40,135 nucleotides of DNA, from positions 698,732 to 738,866 of the forward strand of contig NZ_GG704781.1 in assembly GCF_000160535.1 (NCBI RefSeq), read 5' to 3'. This DNA is from Hallella bergensis DSM 17361 (lineage in GTDB: Bacteria; Bacteroidota; Bacteroidia; Bacteroidales; Bacteroidaceae). The notes under the pieces are model-generated. The model searched no databases, was not told the DNA's origin, and saw only the letters and a program-made list of their open reading frames with translations. Positions 23,954-33,749 of this stretch are shown here, piece after piece; position 1 is the first letter of the stretch, and each line of letters opens with the position of its first letter. Both the position numbers and the translations under genes were made by a program.

Positions 23954-25666
23954 CTACTTGAACGGCATCGCTACACACCCGTATTTACGCTGTATGGGGC
24001 CCACGTCCACCTTTATCTCGTTTGTCTCTTCATCTAAATAGAATGCCAGGCTGTAGGCCTGCGCGTATATTCCGTGTTTTACGTCACCAGTGGACGTCCA
24101 ATAGTATGTGAAGGTACCCAACCCTAATAATGTACTAAGTTCGTAATAGCCCAACGCAGGGAGGAAAAAGTAATCATCAATCTCACTATTCTTAGGCTTG
24201 CCTTTTTTAGCAGTAACGCCGTCTTCTTTGGAAATTGTACGCCAATCGGTACCGTCGGAAGCTGACTCCTTGAAGTCGGCAAGATTCTTATTGTTTTCTT
24301 TAGCGATAACGCTGAGCTTCTTCAACCATATACCACCTCTGTAAATCCTACCGAAAACTGACCACCGAGTACTTTCATCCCAATGCGCATCACCCTTCAT
24401 TACGTACCAAGTCATTTCATTAACATTAGGAAGCTTATCGACAAAGAGAGGGTTTTCGGTAGCTGGCTCAATAGTCTTACCAGCGTGACAAGAACGAGGA
24501 CCAGTTTTATCCGGAAAATTTGAGTTAGATCCATATTCAATTGTTGGCTGCCAAACGTCAATCTTGTCCCCAGTAGCGTCCCACTCGTGACCAGACCAAT
24601 AGTTCTCTTCAGCATCCCACGCATAATATTCGTGACCGGTGTAATAAAAAGCAACGTCGGTATCTTCTAATTCATAAGAGCCATCGGTACCGTCATGACC
24701 AGCGTTAAAATCTGCATAACCAAGACTAACGGGAATATCACAAATCTTATTGGCATCAAAGGCATGTGTTTTATAGTGTTTGATCAGTGTTAATTCCTTT
24801 TTATTCTTTGTGTCGAAGACTGTGAATTTCACGTTCAACCTATGGGTGCCAGGAGCTATCACTACATAAAGTGAATTCGTAATACTTTCTGCGTTTACAG
24901 TTTGATCGGCAAGCACAAGGCCATCAGTACCTACCTTCAGTGTAATAGTTTTTGCATCACCTGTACCGGAAAGACCATCTTGACTAAGATCATAAGTACC
25001 AGAGATATTGGTTTCTTTAGAGGTTATCTCTATACTTTTGATCTTATAGTTTGCGCGATCCTCCTGAGAAGACATAAAGGGAAGGAAGCAAAGATAAGAT
25101 GCCTTGTGCTTCAAGTTGAAACTATAACCGCTCTTACCTGCAGCTGTAACCTTCGTTGCCGTTGCTGTACCGCAATCGCCAGCGGCACCAAAATGCTTGG
25201 TATTGTTAAAGGCTTCTTGAGTCTGATTGCCAGCGATAACAACTTTCTTTGCACCAGCATTGGTATTCGTGCCACAATAGTACACATCGTATTGACCCTT
25301 AGTGGTGTAAGAACCACCTAATAAGAATGTTGTACGAGGTGCTGACGCAGCGACATCATTCTGACTCTTTTGTAACTTATTATTATCGTCCTCTACAAAG
25401 ATCTTGTCGCCAGGCTCCCAAAGGAAGGCTCCTTGACCACCGATTTTGCTTCGATCCATAGAAGTACGAGTGAGGAAACCAGGAACTACTGTTGAAATTT
25501 CAGTTGTACCAATCTGTACACGCTCCATAGGAGCCTCTGTTAAGATACCACCTGTAAAGGCAGTAAGCTGATCGTTAGTAGGTGTGCTCTCTTCATTAGA
25601 ACAGCTACTCATCAGCACAGATGCAGCCACGCAAGCTGCAAATGAGATAAATAATTTTGCTTTCAT
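23954..25666 (-). CDS. Fimbrillin-like lipoprotein with a FISUMP-like C-terminal domain
   Basis: A 570-residue secreted lipoprotein. The signal peptide MKAKLFISFAACVAASVLMS ends in a lipobox with Cys22. The following region (TAFTGGI, RTSMD...GAFLWEPGDKIFVEDD, TTFLLGG, YDVYYCG and a later SYLCFLPFM) has the rhythm of Bacteroidales fimbrillin-family proteins, with the TR(T)S and W..GD.I motifs. The last 200 residues resemble FISUMP/DUF1566-like domains: GGIWLKKLSVIAKENNKNLA, DWRTISKEDG, FFLPALGYYE, YYWTSTGDVKHGIYAQAYSL and a final YGCVAMPFK. It probably sits on the cell surface or forms a pilus tip or adhesin. Whether it polymerises cannot be told. It is 43 bases after a small gene on the same strand. 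Confidence 0.72.
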   Translation of the reverse strand: MKAKLFISFAACVAASVLMSSCSNEESTPTNDQLTAFTGGILTEAPMERVQIGTTEISTVVPGFLTRTSMDRSKIGGQGAFLWEPGDKIFVEDDNNKLQKSQNDVAASAPRTTFLLGGSYTTKGQYDVYYCGTNTNAGAKKVVIAGNQTQEAFNNTKHFGAAGDCGTATATKVTAAGKSGYSFNLKHKASYLCFLPFMSSQEDRANYKIKSIEITSKETNISGTYDLSQDGLSGTGDAKTITLKVGTDGLVLADQTVNAESITNSLYVVIAPGTHRLNVKFTVFDTKNKKELTLIKHYKTHAFDANKICDIPVSLGYADFNAGHDGTDGSYELEDTDVAFYYTGHEYYAWDAEENYWSGHEWDATGDKIDVWQPTIEYGSNSNFPDKTGPRSCHAGKTIEPATENPLFVDKLPNVNEMTWYVMKGDAHWDESTRWSVFGRIYRGGIWLKKLSVIAKENNKNLADFKESASDGTDWRTISKEDGVTAKKGKPKNSEIDDYFFLPALGYYELSTLLGLGTFTYYWTSTGDVKHGIYAQAYSLAFYLDEETNEIKVDVGPIQRKYGCVAMPFK

Positions 25667-25709
25667 CTATTTAAATTATATAAAAATCAATAAAGAAAAA
25701 TGGTTATTA

Positions 25710-25901
25710 CTAATAAAGCATTTCAGGGTTGTCCTCATACAACGATTCCTCTTCGAGAGGATTAAGATCGGGTTCACCAGGTTCATGTCCATTATCAAGA
25801 AAAGGACTTCCGGCCAGCAGGGTATTCATATCTACTACGTTGATGACCTCGATGGATGGACTTACGTATTCACACTTCGTTGTTATCCGTTTTTTATTCA
25901 T
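25710..25901 (-). CDS. 63-residue acidic protein upstream of the fimbrillin-like lipoprotein
   Basis: This short protein starts MNKKRITTKCEYVSPSIEVI and continues NVVDMNTLLAGSP, then a Pro/Glu/Asp-rich end (EPGEPDLNPLEEESLYEDNP). A basic beginning, a YxxPxIEVI strand, an LLAGSP turn and an acidic tail recall a set of short Bacteroidales proteins of unknown role that often neighbour fimbrillin-like genes. No signal peptide or membrane helix is present. A good promoter box lies 56 bases before its ATG and the gap to the next gene is 43 bases, so the two are probably one operon. Confidence 0.65.
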   Translation of the reverse strand: MNKKRITTKCEYVSPSIEVINVVDMNTLLAGSPFLDNGHEPGEPDLNPLEEESLYEDNPEMLY

Positions 25902-25956
25902 ATTCTTTTGATTTGTGTTTTTGTATTGATGTTATATTCACAACATTTTATTTTGT

Positions 25957-25965
25957 GCAAAATTA
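25957..25965 (-). promoter_or_regulatory. Bacteroidetes -7 box for the small gene and fimbrillin-like operon
   Basis: The minus strand reads TAATTTTGC, matching TAnnTTTG, 56 bases before the ATG at 25901. No such box was found between the two genes. Confidence 0.5.
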
Positions 25966-26127
25966 TGAAATTTACTTACCAATTCTTTTCCTTTTACAAA
26001 TTATTATATATATTTTACATACGCAAAATCATTAGTTCCGTAAACAATGACACCCATTGGAAATAAGATAACGGTGTATAATAAAGTAGGCATAGACATG
26101 GCTCATACCTAGCGTGCAAAATAAAAA

Positions 26128-26159
26128 GAGACACGGCCATGTTTCGATTGCCGTGTCTC
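26128..26159 (-). terminator. Intrinsic terminator of secA
   Basis: GAGACACGGC (26128-26137) pairs with GCCGTGTCTC (26150-26159); on the minus strand TTTTTAT follows and AAAAAG precedes, so it could work in both directions. It lies 26 bases beyond the secA stop. Confidence 0.85.
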
Positions 26160-26185
26160 CTTTTTATGATATTCTGATCAAGATT

Positions 26186-29100
26186 TTAGCGAAGTCCCTT
26201 GCCGTGACAATTCTTGAACTTCTTGCCACTGCCACATGGACAAGGGTCGTTAGGGCGTGGCATCTTCTCACGAATAATCGGCTGATGTCGCTGCTGCGCA
26301 TTTTCACGGGTGTCATGGCTCGCTGCAGAACGCTGGTTCTCCTGTATTTCATCGAAATCATCCTTCTGTTCATGGTAGCGCTGAGCAGGTTGATCCTCAG
26401 GAGCTGCTTCCTGTACCGGTTGCTCGTGTACTTGAACAGGGATCTGTCCACGCATCAGGAAGCTGGCCATGCGATTGTTCATATCATCGATCATGCTGTC
26501 CCACAACTTGGCACTTTCAAGCTTGAAAATCAGCAGTGGGTCTTTCTGTTCATACGAGGCGTTCTGAACACTGTGGCGAAGCTCATCTAACTGGCGCAGA
26601 TTTTCTTTCCAGTTGTCGTCAATGATATTGAGCATGACAAACTTTTCGAATTCCTTCACGATATTCTTACCCTCACTCTCGTATGCTTCTTTCAAATTGA
26701 TACGGAGCTGGGCCACCTGACGACCGTCTGTGATAGGCACGATGATATATTGATACGTGTCACCCTGATTCTCATACACCTCTTTGATCACAGGGAAAGC
26801 ATCGCTCTGAATGCGATCGGTCTTGCGCTTGAAAGCAGCCATGGCACTTTGAAAAGCGCGCTCTTCGAGTTCTGCCTTGGTGCCGTTCTCGAACTCGTCT
26901 TGGTTGAACGGAACCTCCATGGACAACACTTCGAAGAAGCCAGCCTTCACATGCTCGTAATCGTTGGATTCGATGATATTCACCACACGATCCCAGATGA
27001 CGTTGGAAATATCCATGCCGATGCGTTCACCCATCAATGCGTGGCGGCGCTTCTCATAAATAACGGTGCGCTGCTTATTCATCACGTCGTCGTATTCCAG
27101 CAAGTGCTTACGAATACCAAAGTTGTTCTCTTCGACTTTCTTCTGAGCCCTTTCGATGCTCTTGGAAATCATCGAGCTCTCGATACGCTCGCCGTCCTCA
27201 AAGCCAAGGCGGTCCATCACTTTCGCAATGCGCTCGCTACCAAACTTACGCATCAGGTCGTCTTCCAGCGAGACGTAGAACACGGATGACCCAGGGTCAC
27301 CCTGACGCCCGGCACGTCCACGCAACTGCCGGTCTACTCGTCGGCTCTCGTGGCGCGTTGTACCGATAATGGCCAGTCCTCCGGCCTCTTTGACTTCGGG
27401 ACTGAGTTTGATGTCGGTACCTCGACCAGCCATGTTGGTTGCAATGGTCACCGCGCCCAGCCCATTGGTTGACTGACCTGCTCCTGCCACAACCTGTGCC
27501 TCTTTCTGGTGCAACTTGGCATTGAGCACCTGGTGGTTGATCTTACGCATGGTAAGCATTTTGGAAAGAAGCTCTGATATCTCCACAGAAGTGGTACCAA
27601 CCAAGCAGGGACGACCCTGTTTGCGCATTTCGTCGATTTCCTCGATAACGGCACGATATTTCTCGCGATTGGTTTTATAGACGCGGTCCTCAAGGTCGTG
27701 ACGCAAAATAGGTTTGTTGGTCGGAATCTCCACAACATCAAGTTTGTAGATATCCCAAAACTCGCCTGCTTCGGTGCTGGCCGTACCTGTCATACCAGCA
27801 AGCTTGTGGTACATGCGGAAATAGTTCTGCAACGTGATGGTGGCATAGGTCTGTGTGGCCGCCTCGACGCGAACATGTTCCTTGGCCTCAACAGCCTGAT
27901 GCAATCCGTCGCTCCAACGGCGTCCCTCCATGATACGTCCGGTTTGTTCGTCCACAATTTTCACCTCACCGTTGATCACAACATATTCATCATCTTTATT
28001 GAACATGGTGTAGGCCTTGAGCAACTGCTGAAGGGTGTGTACACGATCACTCTGCACAGCATAGTGGTTCATCAAGTCGTCTTTCTTGTCGAGCCGTTCC
28101 TGGTCGGTGAGCTCAGTCTCGTTTTCGAGAGCCGAAAGCTGTCCGGCTATATCAGGAAGCACAAAGAGATTTTTGTCGTTCACCTGCTTGGCCAACCAGT
28201 CGGTACCCTTGTCGGTGAGGTCTGCACTGTTAAGCTTCTCGTCGACAACGAAATAAAGCGGCTCGATGGCCTTGGGCATCAAACGGTTGTTATTTTCCAT
28301 GTAGATCTCTTCGGTCTTTTGCATCCCCGATTTGATGCCGTCCTCGGACAGAAACTTAATGAGCGCCTTGTTCTTGGGCAGAGCCTTGTAGGAGCGGTAA
28401 AGACTGAGGAAACCCTCGTCAAGAATATTTTGGTCTTTCTTCTCGCGACCTTCCGCGATTTTCTGTCGGGCATCAGCCAGGAGTTCCGTAGCCTGTTTGC
28501 GTTGAACTTCATAGAGACGCTCCACCAAGGGTTGATAGTCCTCGTACAACTGGTCGTCACCCTTCGGGATGGGGCCAGAGATGATAAGCGGAGTACGGGC
28601 ATCATCGATCAGCACCGAGTCGACCTCATCGACAATGGCAAAGTTATGACGGCGCTGCACCAGATCCTTGGGAGAATGTGCCATGTTGTCGCGCAAATAA
28701 TCAAAACCAAACTCATTATTCGTACCAAAAGTAATGTCAGCCTGGTAGGCCTTACGGCGCTCTTCAGAGTTGGGCTGATGCTTGTCAATACAATCGACCG
28801 AGAGTCCGTGGAACTCATACAAGGGACCCATCCATTCCGAGTCACGCTTGGCCAAATAGTCATTCACGGTCACCATGTGCACACCGTTGCCTGTAAGGGC
28901 ATTGAGGAATACCGGCAATGTGGCGACAAGCGTTTTACCCTCACCCGTTGCCATCTCGGCAATTTTACCCTGGTGAAGGGCGATGCCACCGAAAATCTGC
29001 ACATCGTAGTGCACCATATCCCATTTGATCTTGTTACCCCCGGCAGTCCATTCATTGTGATAAATCGCCTGGTCACCATCGATCGTGATGAAATCGTTGG

Positions 29101-29527
29101 CAGGATTGCCTGCCAGTTCACGGTCGAAATCAGTTGCCGTGACAACAATATCATCATTCTCCGCGAAACGACGGGCCGTATCCTTGACAATGCTATAGGC
29201 TACGGGAGTAACCTCGTTGAGTGCCTTCTCAAGTACCTCAAGCATGTCCTTGTCTTGCTTGTCGATTTCGGCAAAGATAGGCTCGCGCTCATCGATTGGC
29301 GTTTCCTCAATTTGCGCTTTAAGCTCTTCTATCCTGTCAAGATAGGGCTTGGCTGCATTCTGCACATATTGACGGATTTCCTGACTCTTGGCGCGCAGTT
29401 CGTCGTTACTCAGTTTCTCGATGTCTGGATAAGCCTCTTTCACTTTTTCAACCAACGGCTGAATCAGCTTCATGTCTCGGCTGGACTTGTTGCCGAACAG
29501 TGATGTAAGTATTTTATTAAAATTCAT
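26186..29527 (-). CDS. secA: Preprotein translocase ATPase SecA
   Basis: This 1113-residue motor drives protein export through SecYEG. The nucleotide site is clear: [14 protein letters not shown] with the Walker A loop TGEGKT at 194-199, and [20 protein letters not shown] for the DEAD-like Walker B. The second half of the motor contains [12 protein letters not shown] and [20 protein letters not shown]. The C-terminal zinc tail [19 protein letters not shown] has Cys1096, Cys1098, Cys1107 and His1108 and binds SecB or the ribosome in relatives. It is longer than the 901-residue E. coli protein, as is usual in Bacteroidetes, partly through insertions before and after the first nucleotide domain. 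It has its own promoter and terminator. Confidence 0.98.
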   Translation of the reverse strand: MNFNKILTSLFGNKSSRDMKLIQPLVEKVKEAYPDIEKLSNDELRAKSQEIRQYVQNAAKPYLDRIEELKAQIEETPIDEREPIFAEIDKQDKDMLEVLEKALNEVTPVAYSIVKDTARRFAENDDIVVTATDFDRELAGNPANDFITIDGDQAIYHNEWTAGGNKIKWDMVHYDVQIFGGIALHQGKIAEMATGEGKTLVATLPVFLNALTGNGVHMVTVNDYLAKRDSEWMGPLYEFHGLSVDCIDKHQPNSEERRKAYQADITFGTNNEFGFDYLRDNMAHSPKDLVQRRHNFAIVDEVDSVLIDDARTPLIISGPIPKGDDQLYEDYQPLVERLYEVQRKQATELLADARQKIAEGREKKDQNILDEGFLSLYRSYKALPKNKALIKFLSEDGIKSGMQKTEEIYMENNNRLMPKAIEPLYFVVDEKLNSADLTDKGTDWLAKQVNDKNLFVLPDIAGQLSALENETELTDQERLDKKDDLMNHYAVQSDRVHTLQQLLKAYTMFNKDDEYVVINGEVKIVDEQTGRIMEGRRWSDGLHQAVEAKEHVRVEAATQTYATITLQNYFRMYHKLAGMTGTASTEAGEFWDIYKLDVVEIPTNKPILRHDLEDRVYKTNREKYRAVIEEIDEMRKQGRPCLVGTTSVEISELLSKMLTMRKINHQVLNAKLHQKEAQVVAGAGQSTNGLGAVTIATNMAGRGTDIKLSPEVKEAGGLAIIGTTRHESRRVDRQLRGRAGRQGDPGSSVFYVSLEDDLMRKFGSERIAKVMDRLGFEDGERIESSMISKSIERAQKKVEENNFGIRKHLLEYDDVMNKQRTVIYEKRRHALMGERIGMDISNVIWDRVVNIIESNDYEHVKAGFFEVLSMEVPFNQDEFENGTKAELEERAFQSAMAAFKRKTDRIQSDAFPVIKEVYENQGDTYQYIIVPITDGRQVAQLRINLKEAYESEGKNIVKEFEKFVMLNIIDDNWKENLRQLDELRHSVQNASYEQKDPLLIFKLESAKLWDSMIDDMNNRMASFLMRGQIPVQVHEQPVQEAAPEDQPAQRYHEQKDDFDEIQENQRSAASHDTRENAQQRHQPIIREKMPRPNDPCPCGSGKKFKNCHGKGLR

Positions 29528-29562
29528 ATTTATTATTATTTGTTGCTACGCTATTATAGGAT

Positions 29563-29571
29563 GCAAAATTA
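29563..29571 (-). promoter_or_regulatory. Bacteroidetes -7 box for secA
   Basis: The minus strand reads TAATTTTGC, matching TAnnTTTG, 36 bases before the secA ATG. Confidence 0.5.
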
Positions 29572-29687
29572 CGAAAAAGATTCCGATATATTAAGCTAAA
29601 ACGAATTGAATTGCCTCATTTTCATTAACTAAGCGAAGAATTAAATAAAAACAAGGCTGCCATTTCCTGATTCTGTACGAACCGTCG

Positions 29688-31085
29688 TCAGAATAAAGGA
29701 CTGGCATTGCAGGCATTCGGAGCCCGTATTCGAATAGACTTGGCTATGGTCGGAGCAATACAATCGACCGTAACCTTCGTGGACACTCGTCCGGGCTTGA
29801 TGCCTGTGCCCATGAAAACGATGGGGAAAGGCATGAAGCCAGCACGACTTGTGTAGGTTTGCTGTGTATCTTCGTTGAGGAGTTTCCATCCCGGGGTTAC
29901 CTCAATAATAATGTCACCACTGATGGTGGGATTAAAACCATTTCTAATTTTTAAAATGTCGTCATTGCCATCCAAGAGTCGGTCACTGGTGTACACATCT
30001 GCCACGCCGGCATTCTGTATGAGAAACTCGCGACTACGACTCAGCACTTCGGATATGGCAACCCGTTTCTGCTCGATCAACTTGTGGTTGAGATACATCT
30101 GGTTGTCAAAGACCTGTTCCACATATCGTCCTTGGCCGTAGATAGCCCCGAGGTACATATTCAGCAGATTGGCTGTCCGATTAATGAAGAATGTGCCTGT
30201 GGGTATTCGGTATTTGTCTAAATCGACAGCACTTTCATCCGTATAGCCCGTCGACGTAAGCACGAACAGCACCTTATCAAGGCTAAGTCGCTGTTCGATT
30301 CCACTGATCAGTCGTTCCAAGCTGTTGTCAAGCTGCATGTACACGCTTTCCATCTCGGTCTGCCAATGCTTCACCGGCGTACCGTCGCCTTTGGTTGCCG
30401 AGAGTGTGACATAGAGCATGTCTGAGATATCATCCTTGCCCATGGCAGCAGCCGATACGGCTTGGAGAGAAGCGTCGACCACTGCATTGTTGGAATTTCC
30501 CTCAGTGGCAGACACGGAATACAAGTGATTGTGAGCCTTGAGCCAATCAGGGAATGTTGAATAATAGGAAGACCCTTGCCAGACTTGTTTTTTATCTAAC
30601 CAGAACGCTCCATCGGCAGCATGGCCGGCAGCCAAAATAGCGCATTCGCGACTGGCAGCAAACGAATAGACCACCGCTGATCCACCCGTACTAATTTTCA
30701 GTTCATCACCTACGGTCGAAGTCTTCAGTCGACGAGGAGAACCCGCATCCTTGTTGCTGTCCACACAAAAAACGGACTGCAACGTTTCGCGATCAAGCCA
30801 CCAGCTGGATATAATGCCATTATAATATGGAGTGGTTCCAGTGGACAGGGTGGCGGTAGCCGAGGCTCGATCGACCGGTGAAAATGGATATCCGGCTCCA
30901 TCGTAGACCAAACCGTCACGCATGATGCGACGGAATCCACCCGAAGTGTACAGCGGTGTGAAAGCGTCGATGTAATCGGTACGGAGCTGGTCGATTGTGA
31001 TATTAACGACAAGACGAGGCGCAAGCTGATAGGCCTGCATCTCGGCTGATGTGATTGCCGCTAATATAAATGCTAAATACCTCAT
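29688..31085 (-). CDS. Alkaline-phosphatase-fold protein, probably catalytically inactive
   Basis: This 465-residue protein has a signal peptide and the fold pattern of the PafA-type alkaline phosphatase family: RLVVNITIDQLRTDYIDAF, GGFRRIMRDGLVYDGAGYPF, STGTTPYYNGI, AAGHAADGAFWLD, and near the end FPIVFMGTGIKPGRV. The first metal-site Asp (Asp32) is kept. By a recalled alignment with PafA, the nucleophile position is Ala78, the later Asp/His pair falls on Lys and Thr in SATKGDGT, and the usual ADHG metal motif reads TSTGYTD. That predicts a pseudoenzyme or one with altered chemistry. Its start overlaps the DUF4105 stop (ATGA), so the two are translationally coupled. Confidence 0.75.
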   Translation of the reverse strand: MRYLAFILAAITSAEMQAYQLAPRLVVNITIDQLRTDYIDAFTPLYTSGGFRRIMRDGLVYDGAGYPFSPVDRASATATLSTGTTPYYNGIISSWWLDRETLQSVFCVDSNKDAGSPRRLKTSTVGDELKISTGGSAVVYSFAASRECAILAAGHAADGAFWLDKKQVWQGSSYYSTFPDWLKAHNHLYSVSATEGNSNNAVVDASLQAVSAAAMGKDDISDMLYVTLSATKGDGTPVKHWQTEMESVYMQLDNSLERLISGIEQRLSLDKVLFVLTSTGYTDESAVDLDKYRIPTGTFFINRTANLLNMYLGAIYGQGRYVEQVFDNQMYLNHKLIEQKRVAISEVLSRSREFLIQNAGVADVYTSDRLLDGNDDILKIRNGFNPTISGDIIIEVTPGWKLLNEDTQQTYTSRAGFMPFPIVFMGTGIKPGRVSTKVTVDCIAPTIAKSIRIRAPNACNASPLF

Positions 31086-32332
31086 TTGGTTGCTGTCAAC
31101 TGTTTATATATGAACACATTGGCCAGAACCCTTATCAGCAAGACTGACCCCAGGATGGTCATTCCCTCTGCGTAATGCTGGAAGAAACCACCGAAAAAAA
31201 ACAAGAAAATACAAATTCCCAACAGATTCCAATACCAATGACAGCCACCCCGTTGTGCCTGACTAGCAACAGGATACACAAAACAGAGAGACAGGGGATT
31301 CAGCAATAGAATCTGTAAATTGAAGCTCACTGTAGGATGTTGGGAAAAAATCATGGCCAAAAGGATGACACCTGCCAGACCGTCGAGTACAAGTAAGGCA
31401 ACGTCAAGCATCCAAAACGTTTTCCTGCGAATGAATTCAAAGGCCGTGACAAACAGCACAAGGAGTGCCACGAGAAAAAAAAGAAGACGGGGCGAGAGGC
31501 GATCCCACAAGCTCTCCTGCAACTTGGCGTTGGCGGGATTGGCACGTAAGATTTCAGAGGTTGAGTCGACCAAGGCATATGAACTGCCATTAGTCTGAAT
31601 CACCCTGGCGTAACCAAAGTCAGTCTGCAGGTTATTGGGCAAGAATTGCTGCTGGGCAAAGTCGATGTCTTGATCAGCGCCAACACCCAGCAAAAGGTCA
31701 TTGCCAAAACGTGCCCACCGATGCTGTTCTGTCCACTGATGAATCATCTCCCGGTAGGAGCTCGTTGCCTTGGTATCAACATCATACTTCACCTTTCCAA
31801 TAAGATGATTCACGAGCATATCCCGGGCTCTTGTCGTACAGTTGTCGTAGAAGTAATTATATCTGTACACACGGTTCTCCGGTCTGTAATTCTCTATCAG
31901 GGCTTGCACGACGGAAGCCTTCTCCTCGGGCATAAGATGCAGACGCTGTTGCACAATGCTCCGTCCTTGACTGGCATAGTCCTGTAAAAATATTTGATAA
32001 GGAACAATGCCCATCTCGTAATCGGTGAGGCCGAAGACGAAACGCAAAATAAAATACTCCTGATTGAAGTTAAAAATGCCGTAATTAACAACAAAGTCTT
32101 CCTGAGTTCTCCTATCCTGAACCCTGATAGCCGTATGTCCATACAAACTCCAGACCTCTGTTCCGGGAGAACACGTCAGCAAGCTAATCTCCACGCGATC
32201 CCAATCCTGCTGCTGAGAAACAACATTGTTGGCATGAGCACCCGCTGTTAAGGAAAGAAAAACAACAAGGCATAGTGTTGTTAAAAGACGACTGAAACGT
32301 TTCACGATGCAAAAATACCTTATTATTTCCAC
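31082..32332 (-). CDS. DUF4105 membrane protein (Lnb N-terminal periplasmic domain type)
   Basis: This protein has 416 residues from a GTG at 32332. A second GTG at 32305 gives MKRFSRLLTTLCLVVFLSLT, a better signal peptide, so the true product may be 407 residues. The soluble part holds the DUF4105 motifs: LLTCSPGTEVWSLYGHTAIR with a conserved His, NYGIFNFNQEYFILRFVFGL, and YNYFYDNCTTRARDMLVNHL with a conserved Asn-Cys. The C-terminal 120 residues contain about four membrane helices. DUF4105 proteins are widespread in Bacteroidetes and are thought to be envelope proteins; a protease-like role has been suggested but I know of no proof. It overlaps the following gene by 4 bases. Confidence 0.82.
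   Translation of the reverse strand: MEIIRYFCIVKRFSRLLTTLCLVVFLSLTAGAHANNVVSQQQDWDRVEISLLTCSPGTEVWSLYGHTAIRVQDRRTQEDFVVNYGIFNFNQEYFILRFVFGLTDYEMGIVPYQIFLQDYASQGRSIVQQRLHLMPEEKASVVQALIENYRPENRVYRYNYFYDNCTTRARDMLVNHLIGKVKYDVDTKATSSYREMIHQWTEQHRWARFGNDLLLGVGADQDIDFAQQQFLPNNLQTDFGYARVIQTNGSSYALVDSTSEILRANPANAKLQESLWDRLSPRLLFFLVALLVLFVTAFEFIRRKTFWMLDVALLVLDGLAGVILLAMIFSQHPTVSFNLQILLLNPLSLCFVYPVASQAQRGGCHWYWNLLGICIFLFFFGGFFQHYAEGMTILGSVLLIRVLANVFIYKQLTATK
32309..32317 (-). promoter_or_regulatory. Bacteroidetes -7 box near the DUF4105 start
   Basis: The minus strand reads TATTTTTGC, matching TAnnTTTG. It lies between the two candidate GTG starts, 4 bases before the one at 32305. If real, the longer start cannot be used from this promoter and the message would be almost leaderless. 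Confidence 0.35.
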
Positions 32333-32362
32333 TTATCGTGCTTTTGTTTCGTTTTTTTTCAA

Positions 32363-32371
32363 TACTTTTGC
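32363..32371 (+). promoter_or_regulatory. Bacteroidetes -7 box for the outer-membrane barrel cluster
   Basis: TACTTTTGC matches TAnnTTTG, 54 bases before the ATG at 32426. A TTTG at 32343-32346 is near the place of a -33 element, though the spacing is short. Confidence 0.5.
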
Positions 32372-32425
32372 AGTTGACTTTATAAAAGCAAGTCGGATAC
32401 GGAATTTAAACGAAATATTCTCAAA

Positions 32426-33736
32426 ATGAATAGAAATATTGTGGGTGCTTTTTTACTGGTTGCATTAGCTCAGGACGCTATTGCCCAAGGCGGCACCAAT
32501 TCACCATACAGTCAGTTTGGTTTGGGACTTTTGTCTGACCAGGGCGCCGGCTTCAACCGTGGAATGAGCGGAGTGGCCATGGGATTTCATGATGGTAACC
32601 AGATTAACTACCAGAATCCGGCTTCGTACTCGTCGATTGACAGCCTCTCTTTTATATTCGATGCGGGCATATCCGGACAATATACTCATTTTGAAGAAGG
32701 GTCGAACAAGCTCAATGCCAAGAACGCCAGCTTTGAATATTTGGTTGCAGGATTCCGTGCCTTCAAACATGTTGGCATAAGCTTTGGCGTCATCCCCTTT
32801 ACCAACATTGGTTACTCCTACTCGACGACACAGAAAGTAAATGACGCCAACAACACTCTTGCTGTCACTTCGTACAAAGGAGAGGGTGGGCTTCATCAAA
32901 CATACCTCGGCGTGGGATGGGAGCCGTTCCGTGGGTTTGCATTGGGAGTCAACGGAAGCTACCTATTCGGAAGTTACAACCGAACCATGACAAACACCTA
33001 CAGCGACGTGTATGCCAACTCGCTGGCTAAGCGATATACTGCAGATGTACGTAGTTATAAAATTGACTTCGGTGTCCAATACACTGCCCGCCTGTCTGAG
33101 AAAAACAGGATGACGCTGGGACTTTCCTATGGTATGGGGCATAAAATAGGGGGAAAGCCCGAACTGGAATTAATCTCAACCAACGCGCAGACCAACGTAG
33201 CTGACACCGTCACTTATAAAAGTGCAGACGGCAACAAGCTCGAATTAGAGATTCCCACCACCTTGGGCGCAGGCCTCATGTTTAACCACAACAACACGTT
33301 CAAGTTGGGGGCAGACTACAACTTGCAAAAATGGGCAGATATAGAAAGCCCCACCTATAACAAAACAACCGACGGCAAGGCATCTTATACCATGCAAAAA
33401 GGTATGTATAAAAACCGCCATAAGGTTACCATAGGTGCTGAAGCATGCCCGAGACCGAACGGCCGAAGTTTTGCAGGCCGCATGCTTTACCGTGCGGGTG
33501 TCTCATATGCTACACCTTATTACTATATTAATGGACAGGATGGACCCAAGGAAATCAGTGCGACTCTTGGATTTGGAATTCCCATCGTCAATGGCTACAA
33601 CAACCGTTCCATCCTGAACATCAGTGCTCAATGGGTGCAGCAGTCTGCCAAGAACCTGATCACCGACAACACATTCCGAATCAATATAGGTCTCACCTTT
33701 AATGAGCGATGGTTTGCCAAGTGGAAACTGCAATAA
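32426..33736 (+). CDS. Outer-membrane beta-barrel protein, FadL/OMPP1-like
   Basis: This 436-residue protein begins with a signal peptide (MNRNIVGAFLLVALAQDAIA) and continues with NSPYSQFGLGLLSDQGAGFN, RGMSGVAMGFHDGNQINYQN and PASYSSIDSLSFIFDAGISG. The sequence 'G...A.....NPASYS' after the signal peptide is the usual opening of FadL-type channels, in which an N-terminal segment plugs the barrel. The rest is alternating beta strands and the last strand ends GLTFNERWFAKWKLQ. Related Bacteroidetes proteins are annotated only as outer-membrane proteins. It is the first gene of an envelope cluster and precedes lptC by 13 bases. Confidence 0.78.
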   Translation: MNRNIVGAFLLVALAQDAIAQGGTNSPYSQFGLGLLSDQGAGFNRGMSGVAMGFHDGNQINYQNPASYSSIDSLSFIFDAGISGQYTHFEEGSNKLNAKNASFEYLVAGFRAFKHVGISFGVIPFTNIGYSYSTTQKVNDANNTLAVTSYKGEGGLHQTYLGVGWEPFRGFALGVNGSYLFGSYNRTMTNTYSDVYANSLAKRYTADVRSYKIDFGVQYTARLSEKNRMTLGLSYGMGHKIGGKPELELISTNAQTNVADTVTYKSADGNKLELEIPTTLGAGLMFNHNNTFKLGADYNLQKWADIESPTYNKTTDGKASYTMQKGMYKNRHKVTIGAEACPRPNGRSFAGRMLYRAGVSYATPYYYINGQDGPKEISATLGFGIPIVNGYNNRSILNISAQWVQQSAKNLITDNTFRINIGLTFNERWFAKWKLQ

Positions 33737-33749
33737 TCTGTCGAATCCA

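Noticed and set aside
27698..29503. A 601-codon open frame on the plus strand opposite secA
   Set aside because: It lies wholly inside secA on the other strand; secA has all motifs of the family and the antisense product has none. Long antisense frames are common in GC-balanced genes of this size.
33702..33749. The upstream start at 33702 for lptC
   Set aside because: It overlaps the barrel gene by 35 bases and would bury the lipoprotein signal peptide behind 16 extra residues.
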